Shown here one piece after another: positions 1 through 6,689 of a stretch of 60,521 bases of DNA. A program made the translations under genes and the position numbers. How positions within the stretch are numbered: position 1 is the first letter of the stretch; the number at the start of each line of letters is the position of its first letter. This stretch comes from SAR92 clade bacterium (GTDB lineage Bacteria; Pseudomonadota; Gammaproteobacteria; Pseudomonadales; Porticoccaceae). The stretch is from assembly GCA_014381985.1 (NCBI GenBank), contig JACNKP010000056.1, forward strand, positions 1-60,521, in the 5' to 3' direction. The notes beneath the pieces were generated by a model. It was not told the origin of the DNA, ran no database searches, and worked only from the letters and a program-made list of their open reading frames with translations.

Positions 1-1
1 G

Positions 2-316
2 GCGACCGTCGTCCAAGGGATTCGAGAGTCAGGAGGCATTGCGGTATAAGCCCACCCAAGCAAGTACAAAATGCCCCGCACAAAGCTCAAGGAGCTACTC
101 ACGGATTTTGGCAGTGCGGGCGGGGAGGGCATGGAAGTTATTTCTGGCCTTCAAGTACCTGCCGTTACTAGAGATTTAGCCACTTTATGTAATCAATATG
201 GTCTGCTTGCCTCCTGCGGGTCAGACTTTCACGCTCCAGGAATGAAGTGGGCAGCCCTTGGCTTAGTGAGCAGCCTGCCTGACAATTGCAATCCTATATG
301 GCATCGATGGGCATAA
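2..316 (+). pseudogene. rnm: 3' end of PHP-domain RNase AM (YciV/TrpH family), interrupted by an in-frame stop
   Basis: This is the C-terminal part of a PHP-family metal-dependent 5'-3' exoribonuclease/phosphoesterase; the 5' part lies outside the window. Reading from base 2 gives a GGIAV segment, a TAA stop at 47-49, then AHPSKYK in the same frame. In the family this stretch reads GG-x-AV-(V/L)-AHP-x-(K/R)Y, so the stop sits exactly where one hydrophobic residue is expected (TTA to TAA would do it). The metal-site motif GSDFH and the normal C-terminus follow intact to 316. Either the gene has a recent nonsense mutation, or the window edge carries a sequence error. Translation could restart at the ATG at 71, but that would lack the AHP histidine and most of the domain. 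Confidence 0.6.
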
Positions 317-412
317 TCAGACGACAGCCAATTCCTAAGACTATCATTCATGTGTATAATTCACGCCGCGCTGACTTAGCGCTCCAAAAACTTAGCCAAA
401 GAGTGTAAATAC

Positions 413-847
413 GTGGATATTTTTATTTTTGCAAGTGAGCAATGGCTCCTAATAAGCATATTACTGGTGCTTATCTATATTTTTGCATTGACCGAACGGA
501 CGAAAGGCGGAAGGCCAATGACTTGCTCACAGCTTGTGTCTTTAATGAATGCAGACCAGGCTGTGCTTGTGGATGTTCGTGCAAACGCTGATTACCAGGC
601 AGGCCATGTTCATGGTGCGATCAACATCCCCCATACTAAAATAGCGACTCGGATAAGTGAGATTGAGAAACACCGCGAAAAAATTATAGTGTTAACCGAT
701 CAGATGGGCCAACACGCCGGTGGTGCTGGAAAAGAGATGACCAAACAAGGCTACACGGTTCGTCGATTGAGTGGCGGAATGAGCGAATGGCAGCAACAAA
801 ACATGCCAGTAGTCCAAGGCAAAAAGGCTAGCCCAAAAAAATCATAA
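413..847 (+). CDS. Membrane-anchored rhodanese-like protein (YibN family), active-site Cys absent
   Basis: 144 residues, with one N-terminal transmembrane segment (about 10-26) and a single cytoplasmic rhodanese domain (about 40-135) showing the family landmarks VLVDVRANADYQAGHVHGA and the C-terminal LSGGMSEW. The catalytic loop should begin with Cys, but the aligned residues 95-100 are TDQMGQ, so sulfurtransferase activity by the usual persulfide mechanism is not expected. The start is GTG at 413, which includes the membrane anchor. It is followed 22 bases later by grxC and then secB, an order known in pseudomonads and close to the yibN-grxC-secB order of enterics. A structural or binding role is inferred; function is not established. 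Confidence 0.88.
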   Translation: MDIFIFASEQWLLISILLVLIYIFALTERTKGGRPMTCSQLVSLMNADQAVLVDVRANADYQAGHVHGAINIPHTKIATRISEIEKHREKIIVLTDQMGQHAGGAGKEMTKQGYTVRRLSGGMSEWQQQNMPVVQGKKASPKKS

Positions 848-869
848 CGACATTATTAAGGGTGCTTAC

Positions 870-1154
870 ATGCCTCAGGTAGTACTATATGGAACACGAT
901 TCTGCCCTTATTGCACTGCGGCTCGACATCTCCTCAGCACGCGCGATGTTAGCTTTGATGATATTTCGGTAGATTCAGACATGGACTTGCGTCGAGAGAT
1001 CATGGAAAAGAGTGGTCAGCGCACTGTTCCGCAAATTTGGATTGGCGAAACACATGTTGGGGGTTATTCTGAGTTGCAGCAATTAGAGACTCTTGGCGAA
1101 TTAGATGCTCTTTTGAAAAATGGGGTTGAATTGGATGAAACTGACGCCATATAA
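870..1154 (+). CDS. grxC: Glutaredoxin 3 (GrxC)
   Basis: A 94-residue thioredoxin-fold dithiol glutaredoxin. The redox motif CPYC is at residues 12-15, followed by the glutathione-binding TVPQIW segment (cis-Pro) and a GGYSEL motif that matches the family GG-(F/Y/C)-(D/S)-(D/E)-L signature. It reduces protein disulfides and ribonucleotide reductase with glutathione in the cytoplasm. It is slightly longer than the roughly 83-residue enteric protein because of an acidic C-terminal tail. It lies between the rhodanese gene and secB on the same strand and is probably co-transcribed with them. Identification is secure. Confidence 0.95.
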   Translation: MPQVVLYGTRFCPYCTAARHLLSTRDVSFDDISVDSDMDLRREIMEKSGQRTVPQIWIGETHVGGYSELQQLETLGELDALLKNGVELDETDAI

Positions 1155-1200
1155 AGATCATGGCAACACATTAATCCACACACAATTAAAGGTTTAAGTA

Positions 1201-1731
1201 ATGACTGATGAAACTTCCTCTACTGACCAAGCTGCGGCTGTAGCCACAGAAGATACTGGGCCCAAGTTTGCTGTGCAGCGAATCTACCTCAAGGATCTCT
1301 CTTTTGAAACTCCTCAGGGAGTGGCTGCATTTCAAAAACAATGGCAACCCAAAGTAAGCCAAGATCTAAACACCAAAAGCAGTAAGGTTGGAGAGGGTGT
1401 ATACGAAGTTGCTCTTCGACTAACGATTACTGTTACCGACGGTGAAGAGACTATTTACTTGATCGAAGTAGAGCAGGCAGGCCTGTTTACAATTCAAGGG
1501 ATTGAAGGCCAGCAGTTGACTCAAGTAATTAACACTACCTGTCCGTCAATGCTGTTCCCCTACGCCAGAGAAACAATTGACAGCACACTTACCAAGGGAT
1601 CGTTCCCTCCCTTGATGATACCGCCGATTAATTTTGATGCCCTCTTTGCCTCTGCTGTTCAACAGGCGGAAGCCCAAGCCGAGGAAACAACTGAGCCGAC
1701 TGAGACAAAAGGCGACGACACAACACACTAA
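1201..1731 (+). CDS. secB: Protein-export chaperone SecB
   Basis: 176 residues, the cytoplasmic tetrameric chaperone that holds preproteins unfolded and passes them to SecA. Family motifs are clear: the N-terminal FAVQRIYLKDLSFETP, the central LTVT-like strand (ALRLTITVTDGEETIYLIEVEQAGLF, residues about 71-96), and the C-terminal CPSMLFPYARETI and PPLMIPPINFDALF. It is about 20 residues longer than the E. coli protein because of a low-complexity Glu/Thr tail after residue 155 and a short acidic N-terminus. It closes the rhodanese-grxC-secB group and is followed at once by a rho-independent terminator. Confidence 0.96.
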   Translation: MTDETSSTDQAAAVATEDTGPKFAVQRIYLKDLSFETPQGVAAFQKQWQPKVSQDLNTKSSKVGEGVYEVALRLTITVTDGEETIYLIEVEQAGLFTIQGIEGQQLTQVINTTCPSMLFPYARETIDSTLTKGSFPPLMIPPINFDALFASAVQQAEAQAEETTEPTETKGDDTTH

Positions 1732-1753
1732 GACTGGACCTCAAGAGTTGACT

Positions 1754-1782
1754 AACCCTGCCCTAATTTGGCGGGGTTTTTT
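1754..1782 (+). terminator. Rho-independent terminator after secB
   Basis: A 9-bp stem (1754-1762 with 1770-1778, one G-T pair) around a 7-base loop runs into a T tract. It sits 23 bases after the secB stop and just before the convergent end of ntrC, so it separates the two transcription units. Confidence 0.85.
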
Positions 1783-1795
1783 ATGGATTTAATAC

Positions 1796-3217
1796 CTAGA
1801 TACCCTGACTTTCCATACCGTATTCTTGAAGTTTTCTGGTTAGCGTATTTCTACCCCATCCAAGCAGCAAAGCCGCATCTTTCTTTCGCCCGCCAGTGTG
1901 CGCTAAAGCTGTTTCAATCATAGTCATCTCAAAAGCGGGAAGGGCCTGCTCAAGGATGCTTTTGCGTCCAGACTTTAATTCTCTCTCACTCCAGTGCCTT
2001 AGCATCTGTTGCCAATCTCCTTGGATTAGAGATTCTTTCTCAGCACTCTCAGTCTTTAGTTCTGGTGGTAGATCCGAGAGAAGCACTTCTCGTCCGGCCG
2101 CCATAACAGTTAGCCATCGGCATATATTCTCTAGCTCTCTGACATTTCCAGGCCAAGGCAAATTGTAGAAAATCTCCTCAGCCTCGTGAGATAAAACTTT
2201 GGGCTCCATATCCAACTCTTTAGCAGCAAGATGAAAGAAGTGCGTCATAAGTTGAGGGATGTCTTCGCGACGATTGGCTAATTTTGGCAAATGAACACGA
2301 ATAACATTTAGCCTATGAAATAAATCCTCTCGAAAGCGATTAGCCGCAACTAATTCTTCTAGGTTTTGATGGGTTGCTGCAATAATCCGCACATCCACCT
2401 TAACCGCTGTATGGCCACCAACACGGTAGAACTCGCCATCTGCCAAAACCCTCAATAGTCGGGTTTGGGCTTCGGAAGGCATGTCTCCAATCTCGTCCAA
2501 AAAGAGCGTGCCACCATCGGCTTGCTCAAACCGACCTTCACGTCGCTGGGCCGCACCAGTAAAAGCGCCTTTTTCGTGGCCGAACAACTCTGATTCAATT
2601 AAGTCATGCGGAATAGCAGCCATATTAAGGGCTATAAATTTAGCTGTTTTCCGCGGGCTATGTTTATGAAGCGCATGAGCTACCAACTCTTTACCCGTGC
2701 CTGATGCGCCATTAATTAACACTGTTATGTTGGAATTGGACAATCGGCCTATTACTCTGAATACTTCCTGCATCGCCGGAGCCTCGCCAATAATCTCCTG
2801 AACCATGGGACTAGCCACTGCTGCTTGTACGGTAGATTTTTGTTCTCTGGAGAATGAGATGGCGCGGCGCGCAACATCTACTAATTCGTCTAGATCGAAT
2901 GGCTTTGGCAAATATTCAAATGCGCCACCCTGATAGGCCGCCACCGCACTGTCTAAATCGGAATGAGCGGTAGTAATAATAACGGGTATGTCCGCATGCT
3001 TGCTGTGAATTTCTTTCAGTAACTCCAAGCCATCAATACCTGGCATACGGATGTCGGAGATGATAATTTCTGGTTGAGCACTTTTAAGAGCCCTAAGTAA
3101 ATCATTACCCGTCTCAAAACTACGAACGTCGATACCTTCCCGGCTAATCGCCTTTTCCATCACCCAGCGCAATGAGCGATCATCTTCTGCTATCCAAATT
3201 TCCGATTTGTTTTTCAT
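1796..3217 (-). CDS. glnG: Nitrogen regulation response regulator NtrC (NR I)
   Basis: 473 residues in the standard three-part NtrC layout. A receiver domain (about 5-120) has the acidic pocket EDD and phospho-acceptor Asp55 in the ISDIRMPG segment. A sigma-54-interacting AAA+ domain (about 138-368) carries Walker A GASGTGKE (170-177), the sigma-54 contact loop GAFTGA (217-222) and LFLDEIGD. The C-terminal Fis-type helix-turn-helix ends AALLLGWGRNTLTRKLQE. When phosphorylated by NtrB it activates sigma-54 promoters of nitrogen-assimilation genes. It starts one base after the ntrB stop, so the two are translationally linked. NtrC-type palindromes upstream of ntrB and glnA indicate autoregulation and local targets. 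Confidence 0.97.
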   Translation of the reverse strand: MKNKSEIWIAEDDRSLRWVMEKAISREGIDVRSFETGNDLLRALKSAQPEIIISDIRMPGIDGLELLKEIHSKHADIPVIITTAHSDLDSAVAAYQGGAFEYLPKPFDLDELVDVARRAISFSREQKSTVQAAVASPMVQEIIGEAPAMQEVFRVIGRLSNSNITVLINGASGTGKELVAHALHKHSPRKTAKFIALNMAAIPHDLIESELFGHEKGAFTGAAQRREGRFEQADGGTLFLDEIGDMPSEAQTRLLRVLADGEFYRVGGHTAVKVDVRIIAATHQNLEELVAANRFREDLFHRLNVIRVHLPKLANRREDIPQLMTHFFHLAAKELDMEPKVLSHEAEEIFYNLPWPGNVRELENICRWLTVMAAGREVLLSDLPPELKTESAEKESLIQGDWQQMLRHWSERELKSGRKSILEQALPAFEMTMIETALAHTGGRKKDAALLLGWGRNTLTRKLQEYGMESQGI

Positions 3218-3218
3218 G

Positions 3219-4298
3219 TTAATCCCTTATTGGTAAATAAATAGCGAACCTAGTATTCCCTGGCTCAGAATCGCATTCAATAATGCCTTGATGTCCGTTT
3301 ACCGCTGTCTGGGCAATCGTGAGTCCGAGTCCAGATCCGTTGCTGCGACCACTAATCATTGGAAAGAATATCCGCTCAAAGATTTCCTCAGAAACCCCCG
3401 GACCGTTATCAATAACATCAATTCGGCATACAACCCGGTGACGCTTACCTCCAATAGTGAAGCTCCTCTGAATGCGTGACTTAATCGTCACTAATGGGTC
3501 AGACCGACCCGACTCCAGGACCGCTTGCATTGCATTGCGGGCGACATTAAGTACCGCCTGAATAAGCTGAACTCTATCCCCTTGAATATCGGGAATACTC
3601 GGATCATAGTCTCTTAAAATCACTAAAGAGCCTTGCGCTTCGGCTTCTAACAAGGCAGCCACATGTTCAGTCACCTCGTGAATGTTTATTTGTTCAAAGC
3701 TAGGAATTTGATTAGGCCCCAATAGCCGATCAACAAGGTTGCGTAATCGATCAGTCTCCGTCGTAATAATTTTGCAGAGTTCACGTGTTTCGTCGTCTAA
3801 CCCAATGCTTGCAATCTCTTGATCTAATAGCTGGGCGGCGCCACGAATACCACCCAGTGGATTTTTTATTTCGTGCGCTAATCCTCTAATCAAGCTCTTT
3901 GATGTGTCGTGTACCGACAACAACGCCTCTTCTCGATTTATTTTTAGGAACCGATCAATGGGCTGCATTTCCATCAAGAGCATTGGCTCAAGATTTACCT
4001 CTACCGGGGTGACCGTGTAATCAACTTGAAACAGATCCATCGACGCTAACGCTCTGATATATTCATGCCGGCGAGTATGTGCTAGGTTCTTTTCTAAAGC
4101 CTCCAAGAGATTCCCCTTTGATGATTCTCCGTCACTAAACAACTCGCTAACGTTAGAACCTATCAATCGAAGACTGCTCACTTGTAATAGCGACTCGGCC
4201 GCCGAATTAACATAATTAATGGATAACTCCGCATCCAGCAGTAATACCGCCGTATTTAGATTATCTAGTAACAATTGATGGAGTTGATTTGAATTCAT
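3219..4298 (-). CDS. glnL: Nitrogen regulation sensor kinase NtrB (NR II)
   Basis: 359 residues: an N-terminal PAS domain (about 10-115, NLNTAVLLLDAELSINYVNSAAE), a HisKA dimerisation/phospho-acceptor helix with His142 in GLAHEIKNPLGG, and a C-terminal HATPase with the N box (NVARNAMQAV), DNGPGV and GSGLGLTIA. No transmembrane segment is seen, as expected for the cytoplasmic kinase that senses nitrogen status through PII. It is the first gene of the ntrBC operon; a sigma-54 promoter lies about 65-80 bases upstream of its start. Identification is firm from motifs and from its pairing with ntrC. Confidence 0.96.
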   Translation of the reverse strand: MNSNQLHQLLLDNLNTAVLLLDAELSINYVNSAAESLLQVSSLRLIGSNVSELFSDGESSKGNLLEALEKNLAHTRRHEYIRALASMDLFQVDYTVTPVEVNLEPMLLMEMQPIDRFLKINREEALLSVHDTSKSLIRGLAHEIKNPLGGIRGAAQLLDQEIASIGLDDETRELCKIITTETDRLRNLVDRLLGPNQIPSFEQINIHEVTEHVAALLEAEAQGSLVILRDYDPSIPDIQGDRVQLIQAVLNVARNAMQAVLESGRSDPLVTIKSRIQRSFTIGGKRHRVVCRIDVIDNGPGVSEEIFERIFFPMISGRSNGSGLGLTIAQTAVNGHQGIIECDSEPGNTRFAIYLPIRD

Positions 4299-4364
4299 AA
4301 GCCCTTGGACGCTGATCCATTTACACGCCCTTAAGCGTGCTATTGATTAATATGTCTTAGTACT

Positions 4365-4380
4365 AGCAATAAGCAGGCCA
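4365..4380 (-). promoter_or_regulatory. Sigma-54 promoter of ntrBC
   Basis: On the minus strand this reads TGGCCTGCTTATTGCT, matching the -24/-12 consensus TGGCACG-N4-TTGCW with the diagnostic GG-N10-GC spacing. Transcription would start near 4353, leaving a leader of about 55 bases before ntrB at 4298. NtrC-type palindromes lie about 90-125 bases further upstream. The match is by eye. Confidence 0.75.
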
Positions 4381-4441
4381 ACACTTAATCCACCGTGAGC
4401 CCACAAGAATAAGGGCCGCAACCGATTAAAAGACTAAGTAC

Positions 4442-4479
4442 AAAGGTGCCGCACCTTTATTATGCACCATTATAGTGCA
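4442..4479 (-). promoter_or_regulatory. NtrC enhancer region upstream of ntrBC
   Basis: Two palindromes lie side by side. TGCACCATTATAGTGCA at 4463-4479 has the NtrC half-site spacing GCAC-N7-GTGC. The perfect 17-base inverted repeat aaaggtgc-c-gcaccttt at 4442-4458 has its half-sites in the opposite orientation, and whether it binds NtrC is uncertain. They are centred roughly 97 and 118 bases upstream of the predicted start from the sigma-54 promoter at 4365-4380, a usual enhancer distance. Confidence 0.65.
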
Positions 4480-4705
4480 AGCACTAAAGCATCGCACCTG
4501 CCAAGCATGAGTATCGGAGCAGAATTTAATCCAAAATAGGCCTAAAATGCGGTCTAGAGAGTAAAAAGAGAGGGTGGCCTAAGGTAATCTGTAGGCTCAG
4601 GACGCTAAACAGGCTTAAAATGGATTGCATATTTTTGGTCTGGTGAAAGCACGAAAAGACAGCAGGGTAGTAAAGGAGGTCTATCGGCTATAACGCATTA
4701 AAGCT

Positions 4706-4732
4706 GCCCTGAGGGAAGGAATCCCTCAGGGC
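4706..4732 (-). terminator. Strong hairpin downstream of glnA
   Basis: A perfect 11-bp stem (4706-4716 with 4722-4732) with a 5-base loop begins 7 bases after the glnA stop. In the glnA direction it is followed only by a weak T run (AGCTTTAAT), so it may act as an attenuator or a 3'-end stabiliser that lets some transcription continue into ntrBC rather than a full terminator. Confidence 0.6.
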
Positions 4733-4739
4733 GACTAAT

Positions 4740-5750
4740 TTACGCCAAAGCTTCTTTGGTGGTTTTGATGATGGCTGCGGCAACCTTATAGGGGTCCGCG
4801 TTGGATGATGTTCGGCGATCTTCTAGACGGCCTTTCCAGCCATCTTCAACAGTGCCAATCGGAATCCGAATAGAGGCTCCACGATCTGAAACGCCGTAGC
4901 TGAACTCATTAATAGACTGAGTTTCATGCTTGCCTGTTAGGCGCTGGTCGTTGTCCGCACCATAAACGCTAATGTGGCGCTCAATGTTTTTACCAAATTC
5001 TTCGCATATTTTGGTAAAAACAGTTTCATCTCCAAGGTCGCGCATAGCGCCATTAGAAAAATTGGCATGCATGCCTGAACCATTCCAGTCCGTATCACCT
5101 AGAGGCTTAGGGTGATAATTGATCGCATAGCCGTACTTTTCACCGGTTCTCTCTAACAAATACCGAGAAACCCAAATTTCATCTCCGGCTTGTTTAGCAC
5201 CCTTTGCAAAACATTGAAATTCCCACTGGCCTGCTGCGACTTCAGCGTTAATGCCTTCAACATTAAGGCCGGCTTCCAAGCAAATATCAAAATGCTCTTC
5301 AACACAATCACGCCCGAAGGTATTAGCAGCGCCAACAGAACAGTAATAAGGTCCCTGAGGAGCAGGAAATCCACCATGAGGAAAGCCAGGTGGTAATTGC
5401 GTGTCAACATCCCACAAGAAATACTCTTGCTCAAAGCCGAACCAAAAGTCATTGTCGTCATCGTTAATAGTCGCTCGGCCGTTGGTTGCGTGGGGAGTCC
5501 CATCGGCATTCATGACTTCAGTCATGACCAAAAAGGCATTGCTTCTGTCTGGGTCAGGATAAATCGCAACAGGCTTTAGCAAGCAATCTGAGGCATTGCC
5601 TTCAGCTTGGTTTGTAGAACTTCCATCAAAGCACCACATAGGGCACTCTTCTAAAGTTCCACCAAAATCGTGTCGAACCTGAGTTTTACTGCGCAAACAT
5701 TGAGTTGGCGCCGTACCATCTAACCAAATATATTCTAACTTTGCTTTCAT
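4740..5750 (-). CDS. glnII: Type II (eukaryotic-type) glutamine synthetase
   Basis: 336 residues, the length of GSII; the usual bacterial GSI is about 470. It makes glutamine from glutamate, ammonia and ATP. Recognisable GSII motifs are MWCFDGSSTNQAEG near the N-terminus, FWFGFEQEYFL (metal/glutamate site), GINAEVAAGQWEFQ, the NGSGMHANFS segment and GVSDRGASIRIP near the C-terminus. The GSI adenylylation tyrosine loop is absent, so GlnE-type control should not apply. It lies upstream of ntrBC on the same strand, with its own sigma-54 promoter and two NtrC palindromes. In related bacteria this position by thiI-typA and ntrBC is held by a GSI, so GSII here looks like a replacement or an additional enzyme; whether GSI exists elsewhere cannot be seen. 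Confidence 0.95.
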   Translation of the reverse strand: MKAKLEYIWLDGTAPTQCLRSKTQVRHDFGGTLEECPMWCFDGSSTNQAEGNASDCLLKPVAIYPDPDRSNAFLVMTEVMNADGTPHATNGRATINDDDNDFWFGFEQEYFLWDVDTQLPPGFPHGGFPAPQGPYYCSVGAANTFGRDCVEEHFDICLEAGLNVEGINAEVAAGQWEFQCFAKGAKQAGDEIWVSRYLLERTGEKYGYAINYHPKPLGDTDWNGSGMHANFSNGAMRDLGDETVFTKICEEFGKNIERHISVYGADNDQRLTGKHETQSINEFSYGVSDRGASIRIPIGTVEDGWKGRLEDRRTSSNADPYKVAAAIIKTTKEALA

Positions 5751-5951
5751 TTTTGATGACTCTCCGTTTAAATTAATTCACTTCTATTGCAACACCGATA
5801 CGGATCATAGACCATTTTTACGTCAAGTAAAAATGACTCTTTTACATTGCATTTAAGTATTCCTAAACCAGTAGCTGCCCGTATTATATATGCAGTCCAA
5901 ACCTCTAACCTTAACCTAACCTGCACTTTAGCTATTCCACTGCTTACATAG

Positions 5952-5967
5952 TGCAATTGTCATGCCA
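5952..5967 (-). promoter_or_regulatory. Sigma-54 promoter of the GSII gene
   Basis: On the minus strand this reads TGGCATGACAATTGCA, a near-perfect match to TGGCACG-N4-TTGCW with GG-N10-GC spacing. The predicted start is near 5940, giving a leader of about 190 bases before the gene at 5750. Confidence 0.8.
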
Positions 5968-6075
5968 ATGGGCTCTTTTAACTTGCCTTACACAAAAGCC
6001 GCCGCAAACGATAGAGACTCTAAGGGAAAGTCTTCCCCCTATCGCCACAACAAAGCCAATCAAGCGATTTGTAGC

Positions 6076-6120
6076 GCACCATAAAGGTGCTATACCTACA
6101 AAGACGCACCGTTATGGTGC
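6076..6120 (-). promoter_or_regulatory. Tandem NtrC binding sites upstream of the GSII gene
   Basis: Two perfect palindromes of the form GCACC-N5-GGTGC occur at 6076-6090 and 6106-6120, centres 30 bases apart (about three helical turns). This is the arrangement of the classic glnA enhancer. They are about 140-175 bases upstream of the start predicted from the sigma-54 promoter at 5952-5967. They might also affect the divergent rhodanese gene at 6249, but no sigma-54 promoter was seen in that direction. Confidence 0.82.
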
Positions 6121-6248
6121 TAATTAGATGCAAGAAGGATCATTTTAGGTGCTAACGCTCTTTAAAGTCCGCACCCAAGATTGTCGCGCGCACTATATTG
6201 CTTTTTCTTGCTAAAATACTGGGCTATTAAGCTGTTGGTGCGCTAAAA

Positions 6249-6554
6249 ATGACATTGCTTACCAAACAATACGCAAAACCAAACATCGCGACCGTCGATA
6301 TGCCGGCGCCGGGCGATATTGTTATCGATGTTCGCCATCCGCAAGAAGCTGCTGATTCGCCGCTAGAATTGAATTTTAATGAGGTTATTCTAATCCCTTT
6401 CTTTAACTTAGACGCGCAACTTTCAGAGCTCGACAACATGCCGACCTACCTTATCTACTGCGACAAAGGCATCATGAGTCGACTCCAGGCCAATATTATG
6501 CGTGATCGCGGTTTTAAGAATGTCGGAATTATGAATCGGCCAAAGCCTGACTAA
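6249..6554 (+). CDS. Free-standing ThiI C-terminal rhodanese domain
   Basis: 101 residues that match only the C-terminal rhodanese domain of ThiI, the tRNA 4-thiouridine synthetase/thiazole sulfur carrier. GDIVIDVRHPQEAADSPLEL corresponds to the domain start. The active-site loop YCDKGIMSRLQA keeps the persulfide-forming Cys (Cys71, equivalent to Cys456 of E. coli ThiI), and GFKNVGIMNRP ends it. The THUMP and ATP-binding PP-loop domains are missing. It sits between glutamine synthetase and typA, exactly where full-length thiI sits in pseudomonads. The ORF opens at ATG 6249 after a stop at 6228. The intact catalytic Cys suggests a working sulfurtransferase piece rather than decay, but its partner is unknown. 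Confidence 0.82.
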   Translation: MTLLTKQYAKPNIATVDMPAPGDIVIDVRHPQEAADSPLELNFNEVILIPFFNLDAQLSELDNMPTYLIYCDKGIMSRLQANIMRDRGFKNVGIMNRPKPD

Positions 6555-6653
6555 GCCTTGATTTAAGCGCATATTTAGGGTCAATCAGCGTCAGCATTTA
6601 AGTGCAATAAAGGAATCACTGAAAAGATCAATGGTAGTTTCTGAGAATTCCAC

Positions 6654-6659
6654 TATAAT
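6654..6659 (+). promoter_or_regulatory. Candidate -10 element for typA
   Basis: A perfect TATAAT lies about 30 bases before the typA ATG at 6690. The -35 position at 17-base spacing is poor, so this is only a probable promoter. Confidence 0.4.
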
Positions 6660-6689
6660 CGCGACCTTTTGACCCAACTGGTAGCCCCC

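Larger units (their letters stand above)
4299..4739. other. Gene-free interval between glnA and ntrB
   Basis: This 441-base stretch holds no convincing ORF. It contains the glnA downstream hairpin (4706-4732), the NtrC-type palindromes (4442-4479) and the sigma-54 promoter (4365-4380). The remaining part, about 4480-4700, shows nothing I can assign. Confidence 0.7.
5751..6248. other. Regulatory interval between the GSII gene and the ThiI-type rhodanese gene
   Basis: Apart from the sigma-54 promoter (5952-5967) and the NtrC sites (6076-6120), I see no gene in these 498 bases. In the frame of the downstream rhodanese gene there is a TAA at 6228-6230, and no stretch resembling the THUMP or PP-loop domains of ThiI is recognisable. 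Confidence 0.65.

Noticed and set aside
5153-5509. A 118-codon open frame on the minus strand inside the GSII gene
   Set aside because: It is another frame of the same strand as a securely identified gene and shows no recognisable domain.
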